This document shows, piece after piece, positions 54,488 to 64,000 of a stretch of DNA of 64,000 nt. Position 1 is the stretch's first letter. Each line of letters begins with the position of its first letter. Source of the stretch: Deroplatys truncata (taxonomy: Eukaryota; Arthropoda; Insecta; Mantodea; Mantidae); the NCBI GenBank assembly GCA_030765065.1, contig CM060979.1, positions 22,225,001 through 22,289,000 on the forward strand, written 5' to 3'. The position numbers and the translations under genes are program-made. The notes under the pieces are model-generated. The model was not told the DNA's origin, ran no database searches, and saw only the letters and a list, made by a program, of their open reading frames with translations.

Positions 54488-54734
54488 ATATATTTAGTTT
54501 TCTGGGAATAAAATGTGAACTTTTCTTCATTCTGAATGACTTTTGAATAACTGGTGGACCGTAAGAGATAGACAAAATCTCACTACACAAGGAATGTAGA
54601 TCTCATCAAAGCACAACATTTATGTCTAATTATTTTTTGTGGAGTTAAACATTTCCGAGATATTCCGTGTTATTAATTTGAATTTTCAAATACTTATGCT
54701 TTTCTCAACTGGTAAAACGTAAAGGTACAGAGGA

Positions 54735-55278
54735 ACGGAGGGGCAGAGCACCCTAAGTACGCCACAACGGCCATTTTTGCTTCTACCGGGACCCTTGGGA
54801 GGGAGGGATGAGGGAAGGGACCCGAGGGGGATCAGAACCGGATAACGACGGGCACAAGTACTGACGGTCCCTAACGTTTCCAGATCGTAGGCATCCGACG
54901 CCCCTTGGCCTATCTACAAACCACCGAACCTCTGGCGTTCCCCGGGGCGGGGTCCCTTAGGAGGCGGGTACCAACTCAGCAGTCGCGTAACGACGTCAGG
55001 GAAGGAACCTCTACAAAGCGCACAACCACCGTCCAGCCGCAACCCGCCGAACTCCGTCACCTGGTCCTACAACAATGAAACTGATGACAAGGAAGATCAG
55101 GGCTGCAGGAAATGGGCAGGAGATTCGTGGTAGAAAATGAACCACCCTAGCATTCGCCTGCGACCTGCGAAAACCACGAAAATCCCTTGGATGAAAGTGG
55201 GCCATTGCCGGGAATCGAACTCGGGGCCACCGAATGCTAGTCGCACACCGTAACGCGGTGTCATCTCGCTCGGTTCTG
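54735..55278 (-). mobile_element. SINE type 2 relative, long GC-rich body
   Basis: Minus-strand head ACCGAGCGAGATGACACCGC with TACGGTGTGCGACTAGCATT, B box CCGAGTTCGATTCCCGG, and end GCCCCTCCGTTCCTCTGTAC. Head and tail match type 2, but the centre is longer and GC-rich (ACGCGACTGCTGAGTTGG), so it may be a separate subfamily. Confidence 0.82.
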
Positions 55279-55299
55279 CACTAGTAAGTCGCTACAAGC

Positions 55300-56068
55300 T
55301 TTTTACTTTCTCTACCATGTACCTAGTGGGTAGAGAAGGTAATTGCATTCCACCCAAAAATTGGATACCAAGATTTCCCGGAAATACATGTTTTGAGGCT
55401 CCCTAAATCGAAATAAAGCATTTTTGGAAACAATCCGTGTGTGTGTCTGCAAAAACGAAACGTCGGATAAATGCTAACCTTGATGTTTAAGTGTTCCAAA
55501 GATGAGACACAAGGATTTTTAAGAAAATATCCCCACCCTAAACTACCGTTTACATGGAAAGATTTTCGAAAATTTTTATTTTCTAAGAAATAGCTCAACG
55601 ATTTTTATTAAAATGCCACATATTAAAGATACTTACATGACAAATAAAATATATATCTTGAATTTTGTGGAACTAGCCTGTGAAGTCCTCTTCATTCGGA
55701 AGGAATGTTTTATAATCTTGTATAACTGGTAAACGTTAAGCGATAGACGAAAATGTAGTAGACAAAAATTGTAGATCTCTTTAAAAATACACAGTTTATT
55801 TAAAATATTTTTTGTGGCATAAGCCGTTTCTGAGATATCCGTTATTAAAGTTTGAATTGTTCATTCTCCTTAAGTCCTATCAACATGCAATTGTTTCTCG
55901 CGATCTATGTTGAAATGTGTAACGTAGCTATTTTCGGAAAGATTTATCTCGATTCAAATTAAGTGGATAGGAAAATAAACTTTCGTAATAATAATTTGTA
56001 CACCCACTAATAAACGATAGGGGCTAGAGAAAGTCATGTGAATGTAACATATAAGATTTTTAGTAAAA
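55300..56068 (+). mobile_element. HINE-like element, subfamily B, full length
   Basis: It runs from TTTTTACTTTCTCTACCATG to GTGAATGTAACATATAAGAT. All B landmarks are present; the GT microsatellite is short (GTGTGTGTGTCTG). Confidence 0.92.
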
Positions 56069-57690
56069 GGTGTGTTTGTGTCTGTGAGCAGCATAACTTA
56101 AAAACGAAAAGTTATGGTAAATAACTTAAAATGACTATAAGAAAACAATAAATACCAAGCTTGGCATTTAAGATCAGTATATTAAGATACTGATGCGACA
56201 CGAAGATTTTCAAGAAAATCACTCTACCCCAAACTACGCTTTACATGGAACATTTTTTGTAATTTTGCATTCTCTAAAAATGGTCTTAACAATTTTAATT
56301 ATACTATATATTAGAAATATTTACATGGCAATTAATTGTGTATCTTGAATTTTCTGGGAATAGCCTCCGATGTGAGGCAGTATTTTTAACATTTAAATGA
56401 TTTCATTCTAATTATATAATATATAAATTCAATATCAGCCCGCCTTAAAGCAATATGTGTATGTAATAGTATATAAAAAGTGTATATTACATTAATTATA
56501 TATGTTTATATTATTGTATACATGTGTAATAATGCTATGTGGATGTATTACGTAATTTAATAATGTAGGAGCTGTGAGAATAATAGCTTAAAAGTTGCTA
56601 ACAATGAGGTAACAATGAGGTAACCTTGAGGAAATAATGAATTTGAAAGTTTAATAATGCTACTTGTGATTCTTGGAAGCAATAGTGTAATTTTAGTGAC
56701 AGTTTATAAAATAGCCAATCAACAACCAGAAAAAGCTTTAGTTAGATGAAGGTATTCTATTGGACTAGGAGTAGCCAATCAGAAACTAAAATGGAGCAAA
56801 ATTTACAAATTCAGAAGTCAGTTGCTAGCAGACAGCGTTCCTAACCGGACGCGAGATGTGTCCTCGAGAAGTTTAATACGTATTCAGTGTGAGACGAAAA
56901 TAATTTACGAGTTTAAAAAATGTGCAAATAATTAATCAATCATCTCACACTCTCTATATCATCGAAGAGTTATTTTAATCGTTTAAAGAATTAATAAATG
57001 GAGTGAAGTAAAATTATAATCTGTGTAAGCCTACATTCTTGTCGCACCACTCCCTGCTAGACATTCATGTCTCTAAAAATAAATACTGACGCAGCCGAGG
57101 CAAACATAAACATATAATATTTAAAGAAACAGTCAAAATTAAGAAGTTAATATTTTTTAAACTTGGGGCCAAGGCCACCGGAAAGTACCTTTGGGACGAA
57201 GGCTACCGGAAACTTTTAGCATACCTGCGGTTGCAACTACTTCAATTTCGACTCCCCAACAGTCGAAATATAATACACCTTCAAACTGGCTTTCCGTACG
57301 TGAAGCAACAAACCTTCTTCAAATTGGCTCCCAAATCGTGGGGCAAATAACAATACAACAAAATAACTTCTTCAGATGTTCTGTTCATTCGGAAGGAATT
57401 TTGTACAATCTTGTATAATTGTTAAACGTTAAGTGATAGACGAAAACGTACTACACAAAAATGCTGATCTCTTTGAAACACACACATTTCTAGTAACCGT
57501 TTTTGTGCCTTTAGCCATTTGTGAAATATTGGTTATTAATGGTTCAAATTGTTCAATACTTAGCTATTCCTTTAGTTCTGTTTATTAAAATAAAGTCGAT
57601 AGGAAAATGAATTTTCAATTTGTGTTCCTACTAAAAAGCGATAGAGGGTAGTGAAAGTGATGTGAATATAATACATCAGAGTTTTTTCTG
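56069..57690 (+). mobile_element. HINE-like element, 5'-truncated, hosting an LTR
   Basis: It starts at the microsatellite (GTGTGTTTGTGTCTGTGAGC) and runs to TTTCTGGGAATAGCCTCCGA TG (56372). It resumes TTCTGTTCATTCGGAAGGAA (57379) and ends GTGATGTGAATATAATACAT near 57690. Confidence 0.88.
56373..57374 (+). mobile_element. Solo LTR, family 1, with perfect target duplication
   Basis: 1002 bp, TGAGGCAG...CTTCTTCA, flanked by GATG on both sides (56369-56372, 57375-57378). Two PBS-like units precede the 3' end: CTTCAAACTGGCTTTCCGTA and CTTCAAATTGGCTCCCAAAT followed by CGTGGGGC. This copy sets the LTR boundaries. Confidence 0.96.
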
Positions 57691-57813
57691 AAATGTGCTC
57701 TATTAACTATTCCAGGGGCGCCATAAAATTTTTTTGGAAACTGTTGTTACAGTGGTTTAGTGGTATGCAGATGTTTTCGAATTTTATCTTTGTTGCGAAG
57801 AAGTCACGCGGTA

Positions 57814-58853
57814 CACTGGATTCAATTTATGCCTTCCCGGCAGCTTTGTGAGGCATTCTACTGGCCTTCACAGGTGGAGTATGTATAGCAAGGAGGAGGT
57901 GCGTGTATCTGCTTACCTTTTCGTGTATGCAGTGGTGTCCTGTTTTACGTGCACAGTTCCAGATTATTCACATATATAACTTTGAGCAGTAGCTTTACTC
58001 TTCATCATTTAAATAATATATAACTAAATAAAACCATGTTTTGCGTAATATCTTCACCAAAAATGTGTTTTTAATTGCAACATAATGTATAATTGAAATA
58101 TATTACACTTTTTACTCTCAAAGAGGACGCATTTACTAGACATTATTGGAATCATCTGTCTAGTCTAAATATACAACTAAATAAAACATTGTTTTGCACA
58201 ATTTCTCCATGAAAAAAAGTATTTTTATGGCAATATAATATAAAACTGAAGTAAAGTATCCTTTGTGCTCCCAAAATTACATATTTACTAGATACTGCTT
58301 TAATAATTTGTCCAGTCTCCGTTCTTGTCCAATACCTGATTTAGCCGCCTAGACACCTAATCGCTTAGGAGCTGGAAGAACTCTGACTCTAAACTTATAT
58401 GTTCCCACATTTCATGACAGTATTCCTAGAGCGCAACGAGTGATTCAGTGCCTAGGTGACTAAATCAGATATTAGGCAAGAATGGAGATTGGACAGATTA
58501 TTAAAACAATGTCTAGTAAATATGCCCTATTTGACAGTAACAAGTATGTATTTCAGTTTTACATTATGTTGCCATTAAAACACTTTTCATGGAGAAATTT
58601 TGCAAAACATGGTTTCATTTAGTTGTGTATTTAAACATGGTTATTATATAAAAGTAATGACGAGTAACGTTATTGCTCAAAGGTGTATATTCATACGAGA
58701 ATAATCTAGATTGTGCACGTAAAACAGGACGCCACTGCATACACGAAAAGGTAAGCAGATACACGCACCTCCTCCTTGCTATACACACTCCACCTGTGAA
58801 GACCAGTAGAATGGCTCCTAAAGCTGCGGGGACGGCATAAATGAAAACCAGTG
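57814..58853. mobile_element. Foldback/MITE-like element with long inverted arms, TA-flanked
   Basis: Left end CACTGGATTCAATTTATGCC, right end complement CACTGGTTTTCATTTATGCC. Inverted similarity continues through GGCATTCTACTGGCCTTCAC, AGCAAGGAGGAGGTGCGTGT and further inward. TA flanks both ends (57812-57813, 58854-58855). The interior has mirrored ACTAGA...TCTAGT phrases. It is non-coding, 1040 bp, same family as 35443-37660. Confidence 0.9.
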
Positions 58854-58855
58854 TA

Positions 58856-59464
58856 CTAGAGAGGCAAGCATAAACGGTTTGCTTCTGCTGCTTCGACCTC
58901 GAAATTCATTGGCTGTCTAACCTAATTAATTATTAGGGTTCTTCACTGTAGCAGACAGGAGTGAGTATGTTGGCCATATTTCAGTCTCCTTGAAATGTCT
59001 ACCTGGAGAAACTTAATTAATATCCATCTCCTCTTTATTTATTTATTTAATTAATTCTTTAGTTATTTTGCTCTAATTTCAGTGCAGAGAAAATAATGGT
59101 CATGGGTCTGAAATGAAGTTTTACTCACAACACAACATATGTTTTTGTTAAGTTATGAGGAATCCGGCCAGCATGCAATTCAATTGTATTTCTCTCGGAA
59201 TCTCGAAAAAACGTCATTCAACTGACTTCCTCAACCTTTATGTCTCATACTGTGATATTTTTATCACTCGTCCCTGTGACAAAACTCATCACTGATGCAA
59301 GTCCATCGATTTCCACAGATCCTAGACATTTCTCATTGTTGAGCTTTGTACTCAGCTGCCGCATAATTATTTATTTATTGTTGAATTAAAATGTATACAA
59401 ATCAATATTCGACTTTTTAAAACGGCAAATGCACATTTTGAGACTCCTAAAACAAAACAAAACA
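58856..59464. other. No gene recognised
   Basis: AT-rich and unassigned. It may hold decayed LINE sequence upstream of the RNase H domain, but no reverse transcriptase motif can be read. Confidence 0.4.
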
Positions 59465-59848
59465 AAACAAAAAAGGGACTATGAAAAAATACTTACAGAT
59501 GGTTCAAAAACTCAACATGGAGTAGGAAGTGCAACTGCCCTACCAAATGGAATTCATACAGAAAGGCTCCCAGATTACTTCTCAATTTATTCTAGAGAGT
59601 TATACGCTCTGAAACAAGCATTTTCATAAATTACAGAATCCCATAAACTACTATACACAATTTTTTTAATTCAAAAAATGCTATCTTAGCCACTCAAAAT
59701 ATACATACAGAAAAAAACTTATCTAAGAAATATAGATTCCATATAACCGTACAATGGAATAGGAGAGCACGTGATATTGTTTTGGATACCATCGCACCAA
59801 CAAATACGAGGCAATGAGAGGGCGGACGAAACAGCTAAAGCGGCCATT

Positions 59849-60990
59849 TGAGGCAGTATTTTTAACACAAATGATTTTACTCTATATAATATGTAAATTC
59901 AATAACAGCCCGCCTTAAGTAATATGTGTATGTAATAATTTGTAAAATGTATGTAACAGTCATTGCATATGCTTATATTATTGTAAACATGTGTAATAAT
60001 GTTATGAGAATATAGTACGTAATTTAATAATGTAGGAGCTGTGAGAATAATAAGTTAAAAGTTGCTAACAATGAGGTAACAATGAGGTAACCTTGAGTCA
60101 ATAATGAGTAAGAAAGTTTAACAGTACTACTTGTGATTCTTGGAGTAACAATAATGTAATTTTAGTGACAGTTTATAAAATAGGCAATCAACAACCAGAA
60201 AAAGCCTTAGTTAAATGAAGGTATTCTATTGGAGTAGGATTAGCGAATCAGAAACTGAAAAGGAGAAACATTTACGAATTCAAAAGTCAGTTGCCTGCGG
60301 GCAGTGTTTGTAACTGGATGCGTGATGCGTCCTCGAGAAATTTAATACGTATTCGTGTGAGACGAAAATAGTTTACGTGTTAAAAAAAGCAAGTATTTAA
60401 TAAAAGAACCTCACAGCTCTCTATATCAGTGAAGTGTTATTTAAATCGTATCGAGCATTAATAAAAGGAGTGAAGTAAAATTATAATCTGTGTAAGCCTA
60501 CATTCTTGTCGCACCAAAACCCTTGTAAGAGAAACGTGTCTCTAACAATAAATACTGACGCAGCCTAGGCAAACATAAATATAATATTTAAAGAAAGAGT
60601 TAAATTACATAGTTAATATATATTTTTTAAACTTGGGGCAAAGGCCACCTGAAAGTACATTTGGGGTGAAGGCTACCGGAAACTGTTTACTATACGTGCG
60701 ATTTCAACTACTGCAAGTTCGGCTCCCCAACAGTTGAGATATAATACAACTCCTTCAATACAAACTACCTCAAATTGACGCCCAAAGCGTGGTGCTAATA
60801 AATAACATAACAAAACATCTTATCAAATTGGCATTCATACGTGGAGCTAATAAAACACCTTCTTCAAATTGGCGCCCAACGTGGGGCATATACAACTCCT
60901 ACTTCAAATCGGCTTTTCCAAACATAGCAGCAACAAACCATCTTCTCATATTGGCTTTCCATACGTGGAGCTAATAAAACATCTTATTCA
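59849..60990 (+). mobile_element. Solo LTR, family 1, with five PBS-like units
   Basis: 1142 bp, TGAGGCAG...CTTATTCA. The flanks CATT (59845-59848) and CATC (60991-60994) differ at a wobble base of the same Ile codon in the interrupted LINE. The last 225 bp are a tandem array of five units of about 40-53 bp, each resembling CTTCAAATTGGC..CC..ACGTGG.GC. Confidence 0.94.
60870..60887 (+). promoter_or_regulatory. Exact tRNA-Lys-type primer-binding site
   Basis: TGGCGCCCAACGTGGGGC is complementary over 18 bases to the 3' end of a tRNA-Lys (the Lys-1,2 type used by several retroelements). It is the third of five tandem units inside the LTR 3' end, not outside the LTR as expected. Confidence 0.8.
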
Positions 60991-61077
60991 CATCCAAAAA
61001 CATTTAATGCAGAGATAACAACAAGCCATTCAGATTTAGGCCTGTACATCCGAACCAAAATAATTACTTCATGGATA

Positions 61078-62012
61078 AAAATCTGATATGTTACACTCAC
61101 ATGACTTTCTCTACTCTTGTACAAACTATTTTTACAAACTCCTATTCTCCATCTATTTCATATTAATCGAGATAAACATTTGCAGAAACGATCTTTTGAA
61201 ATACAAAGAGAATTACATTTTACACATAGTGACCAGTTCTAAAAAGGCTTAGGGCCTACTATGTTCCCCTTGTTTTGTATTTTCAAGGGCAACATAGAAA
61301 TACAGTAGCCTTTAAGCATAGACATATCTCTTAATAGCTGGTTGCTAGGTGCAGCACCATTCTGTTTGCCACAGATTAATACTCTTTGCATATCCACGAC
61401 AACAAAACGAATAGCGAATTCCCATTTGAGAAAAAGTATAAGTATTGGAAACTTTAAGGGAATAACAAGCAATATCTCGAAAATGGTTAACTAAAAAAAA
61501 TGTATATAAATTGTGTATTTTAACGCCATCTACATTTTTTGTGTAGAAAAATTTTGTCTATGTCTTATGGTTTATCAGTTATGCAAAAGTCCTTCACAAT
61601 GAAGAATACTTTTGGAGACATTCCCAGAAAATTCGAGATATACATTTTATTTGCCATAAAAGTGTCTTAAACATATGATACTTCAATCTAAATCGTTTGA
61701 GCCATTTTTGAGAAAATAGAAATTTTCGAAAAATGTTCCAAGTAAAGTATAATCTGGGGTGGGGGATTTTCTTGAAGACCTTCGTGTCGCATCTCTGGAA
61801 GATACTGAACCTAAATACCAAGTTTGGTGTTTATCCGACTCTTCGTTTTTGAGTTATGCTGTTCGCAGACACACACACGGACATGTTTCCAAAAATACTT
61901 TTTTTGGATTCAGGGGCCTCAAAACATGTATTTCCAGTGAAATCTCGGTATCGAATTTTTGGGTGGAATACAATAGTTCCCGTACTTACTGTACGTAGTA
62001 GACAAAGTAAAA
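61078..62012 (-). mobile_element. HINE-like element, subfamily A, full length, in a LINE codon context
   Basis: It runs from AAATCTGATATGTTACACTC to TACTGTACGTAGTAGACAAA and GTAAAA. Removing it joins TCATGGATA to ATATGGTCTC and keeps the LINE reading frame open (SWI-IWSQNQ), giving an insertion between A and A, that is T and T on the element strand. The exact split within the A run is ambiguous. Confidence 0.93.
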
Positions 62013-62539
62013 ATATGGTCTCAAAATCAGGGAAACAAGCTACTTACTGTAATAGGATCTTCAAACAACAAATGTACTTTTACAAACTTAAACAGGAAAC
62101 ATCAACTTATCATTTCCCGTTTAAGAATTGGAGATACAAAGATAACACACTCCTATCTGATCACCAAAGAAACTCAGCCGCGGTGTTCAACATGCAAAAT
62201 TCCATTGACAGTTTCCCATGTACTCGTAAGAATGCCAACGTTATAATATATAACATCCCAAATAATATTAGATATTGTAATGATTCAACAATGCATAAAA
62301 AGACTGTAATGTTCTTACAAACTATACAACTTTATATTGTAATATAATTATAACTATTCTTTAATTGTATTGTTCACATAAGAAAAACTTTATCTGTTTA
62401 TTACAAAATGATATTTTTATGTATATTCTTAGAAATCTATTAATGTTCAACCACCACTGTATTAATGTAAGAGTCGGGAATAGACCTTTGTGAGTTAAGG
62501 CGACTTAAAATAAATAAATTAATTAAAAAAAGTAATTTT

Positions 62540-64000
62540 TAGTAAAAGGTCGTGTGTGTCTGTGCTTGTGTGTCTTTAAACAGCATAACTCAAAAACGAA
62601 AACTCTGATAAATACCAAACTTGGTTCCAAAAATGCAACCTGAATATTTTCAAGAAAATGATCCCACCCCAAACTACTTTAAATGGAAACATTTTGTTAT
62701 TTTTAATTTTCATTAAAATGGTTCTAACGATTTTCTATAAATACCATATGTTGGAAATATTTGTGTGACAAATAAAATCTATATCTTGAATTTTCTGAGA
62801 ATTAAAGTCCTTTTCATTCTGAACAACTTTGGTATAAGTGGTAAACCGTAAGAGATAGACAAAATCTTATTACACAAAAATGTACATTTCGTTGAATCAC
62901 ACAGTTTATGTTTCGTAACATTTTCTTTGGTGGAGTTTACATACCATTTCTGAGTAAAAAGTGGATACCGAGATTACACCGGAAATACATGTTTTGAGGC
63001 CTCTGAATAAAAGAAAAGCATTTTTAGAAAAATGTCCATGTGTGTGTGTGTTTGTTTGTGAACAGCATATCTTAAAAACGAAAAGTTGGATAAATACAAA
63101 ACTTGGTATTTACGTTCAGGTCTTCCAAGAATGCGATACGAAGATTTTCAAGAAAATCCCTCCATCCCAAACTAGTCTTTACATGGAACATTTGTTTAAA
63201 TTTTTGATTTTCTAAAAAATGGCTAACGATTTTGATTGACACGTTATATATTAAAGATACTTACATGATAAATAAAATGTACAACCTGAATTTTCTGGGA
63301 AGAACCTCTGAAATCCTTTCGTTCGCAATAAATTTTGTATAATATTGTATAACTGGTAAACGTTAACCGATGGACGAAAACATACTACACAGAAAATGAA
63401 CATCTGCTTAAAACACACAATTTATTTCAGATAACCTTTTTTGTGGCATCAACCACTTCCGAGGTATCGTTTATTAATGGTTCGAATTGTTTAATACTTA
63501 GTCATTCTTTTCAAGTTCTGTCAATTTTCAGTTGTTTATCGTGATGTCATGGAAACAGTATGGAATTTGAAGACTAGCTTATAGCGTCCATTCTTAAACA
63601 TCTGACTATCGCTGTTCTCTTTGTATCTATAACGAAATGTGTAATGTAGCTATTTTTACAAAGGTTTGTTTGCAAAATATAGAAATAGAAAATAAGCTTG
63701 AGTAAGAGTGATTAGTATATCCACTAATAAACAATAGAGGGTAGAGAAAGACAAGTGAGTGTATCACATCTGATTTTGGTTGTTGATTTGAATTTTCAAA
63801 AACATACTTTTCACAACCGGTTAGTCGCTATTCGTTTTTTTCCTAGTAGTGATGCAAATTTTAAAGTCATCATATAGTCATCCGCTTTCTAAAAAAATCT
63901 ATCACTCAAGTCTACTGTAACCATCCTATACCTATGACGAAATGCGAAAATGAGTAATGAAGGTTTATATGTAAAAAGAAGTAGATAGAAGAATAAGCCT
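62540..64000 (+). mobile_element. HINE-like element split by another, running off the window
   Basis: It starts near the microsatellite (GTGTGTGTCTGTGCTTGTGT) and runs to CATACCATTTCTGAGTAAAA (about 62956). It resumes at about 63778 (GTTGTTGATTTGAATTTTCA) and continues to the window end in the AAAAAGAAGTAGATAGAAGA segment, about 60 bases short of the expected 3' tip. Confidence 0.85.
62957..63777 (+). mobile_element. HINE-like element, subfamily B, nested, lacking the 5' tip
   Basis: It begins GTGGATACCGAGATTACACC and ends GTAGAGAAAGACAAGTGAGT then GTATCACATCTGATTTT. Orientation is the same as its host. Confidence 0.9.

Larger units (their letters stand above)
52263..54730 (+). mobile_element. 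HINE-like element hosting a SINE, a HINE and an LTR
   Basis: 5' end GCTTTCTTTACTACCTACCT (52263). After the SINE it continues GTAGAGAAAGTATTGCATTC (52795) to CCCTACACCCCAATTTA (53016), after the nested HINE ATTTTCTCAAAATGTCTCTA (53945) to AATTCATAT (54021), and after the LTR TTAGTTTTCTGGGAATAAAA (54490) to CTGGTAAAACGTAAAGG (54730), where another SINE cuts it. Confidence 0.82.
59465..62530 (+). pseudogene. LINE RNase H and C-terminal region, split by an LTR and a HINE
   Basis: This is the 3' part of a Jockey-like non-LTR retrotransposon. RNase H begins ILTDGSKTQHGVGSA (about 59485-59530), which holds the first catalytic Asp, then SRELYALKQAF (the Glu motif), FNSKNAILATQNIHTEKN, where the usual TDSKNA Asp reads Asn, and WIPSHQQIRGNERADETAKA (about 59790-59845). 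The frame resumes after the LTR as PKTFNAEITTSHSDLGLYIR and TKIITSWI, and after the HINE as WSQNQGNKLLTV, RKHQLIISRLRIGDTKITHS, YLITKETQPRCSTCKIPLTV and SHVLV (zinc-like CxxC...H). A stop-filled tail leads to the AATAAATAAATTAATTAAAA 3' end near 62530. Several frameshifts precede the first insertion. Confidence 0.92.

Noticed and set aside
1..64000. Intact host protein-coding gene
   Set aside because: Every long frame with recognisable motifs belongs to a transposase, LINE, ORF1/gag or Harbinger remnant; the rest lack motifs, splice-site pairs or conserved neighbours.

Overview
The window is eukaryotic nuclear DNA from an arthropod, most likely an insect with a large, repeat-rich genome; a cockroach-like (polyneopteran) source is a guess from the flavour of the transposons. 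The DNA is AT-rich, long open frames are rare, and almost everything recognisable is a dead or dying mobile element. I found no intact host protein gene, no rRNA or true tRNA gene, no CRISPR array and no prokaryotic operon structure.

The dominant component, about a third of the window by eye, is a dispersed family of roughly 0.8-1.0 kb non-coding elements in both orientations. Each starts with ACTTTCTCTACTACG and ends with AGTAGAGAAAGT followed by a small hairpin and ...CATCAGATTTT. The terminal inverted repeat at the 5' tip, its partner set back behind a 3' hairpin, the GT/GTCT microsatellite and one T/T insertion site resolved in a coding sequence match the non-autonomous Helentron type (HINE, as in Drosophila DINE-1/INE-1). 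I call these HINE-like, subfamilies A and B. They are the landing pad for most other insertions.

Layout: 1-0.9 kb broken DDE transposase; 2.6-3.7 kb ORF1/gag-like remnant; 4.9-5.8 kb DD41D transposase; 6.4-7.1 kb solo LTR of family 1; 7.7-8.3 kb hairpin-rich block; 8.9-9.3 kb transposase scrap; 9.7-10.6 kb palindromic DDE derivative; 11.5-17.6 kb nested HINEs with two SINEs; 17.7-19.0 kb nearly complete DD41D transposon; 20.2-22.5 kb LINE reverse transcriptase hit by a SINE and abutted by a mariner; 23.1-26.8 kb HINEs and SINEs; 26.9-31.2 kb two solo LTRs of family 2, a rearranged transposase, LINE scraps and a transposon with long TIRs; 31.3-37.8 kb deep HINE nest holding a TA-flanked foldback; 38.1-41.8 kb LINE scraps and a HINE; 43-46.3 kb two family-1 LTRs and a SINE; 46.4-46.9 kb PIF/Harbinger remnant; 47-49 kb mariner inside a HINE; 49.7-57.7 kb nested HINEs, LTRs and SINEs; 57.8-58.9 kb second foldback; 59.5-62.5 kb LINE RNase H and C-terminal coding sequence split by an LTR and a HINE; 62.5-64 kb HINE within HINE.

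Because insertions fall inside recognisable hosts, target-site duplications and empty sites can be read directly. That gives exact ends for two LTR families, several SINEs and three classes of DNA transposon. The most unusual observations are the HINE-like family itself, an LTR family whose 3' end carries a variable tandem array of tRNA-Lys primer-binding-site-like units, and two head-to-head palindromes built from one end of a DDE transposon. 'Confidence' reflects homology read by eye; no database search was possible.
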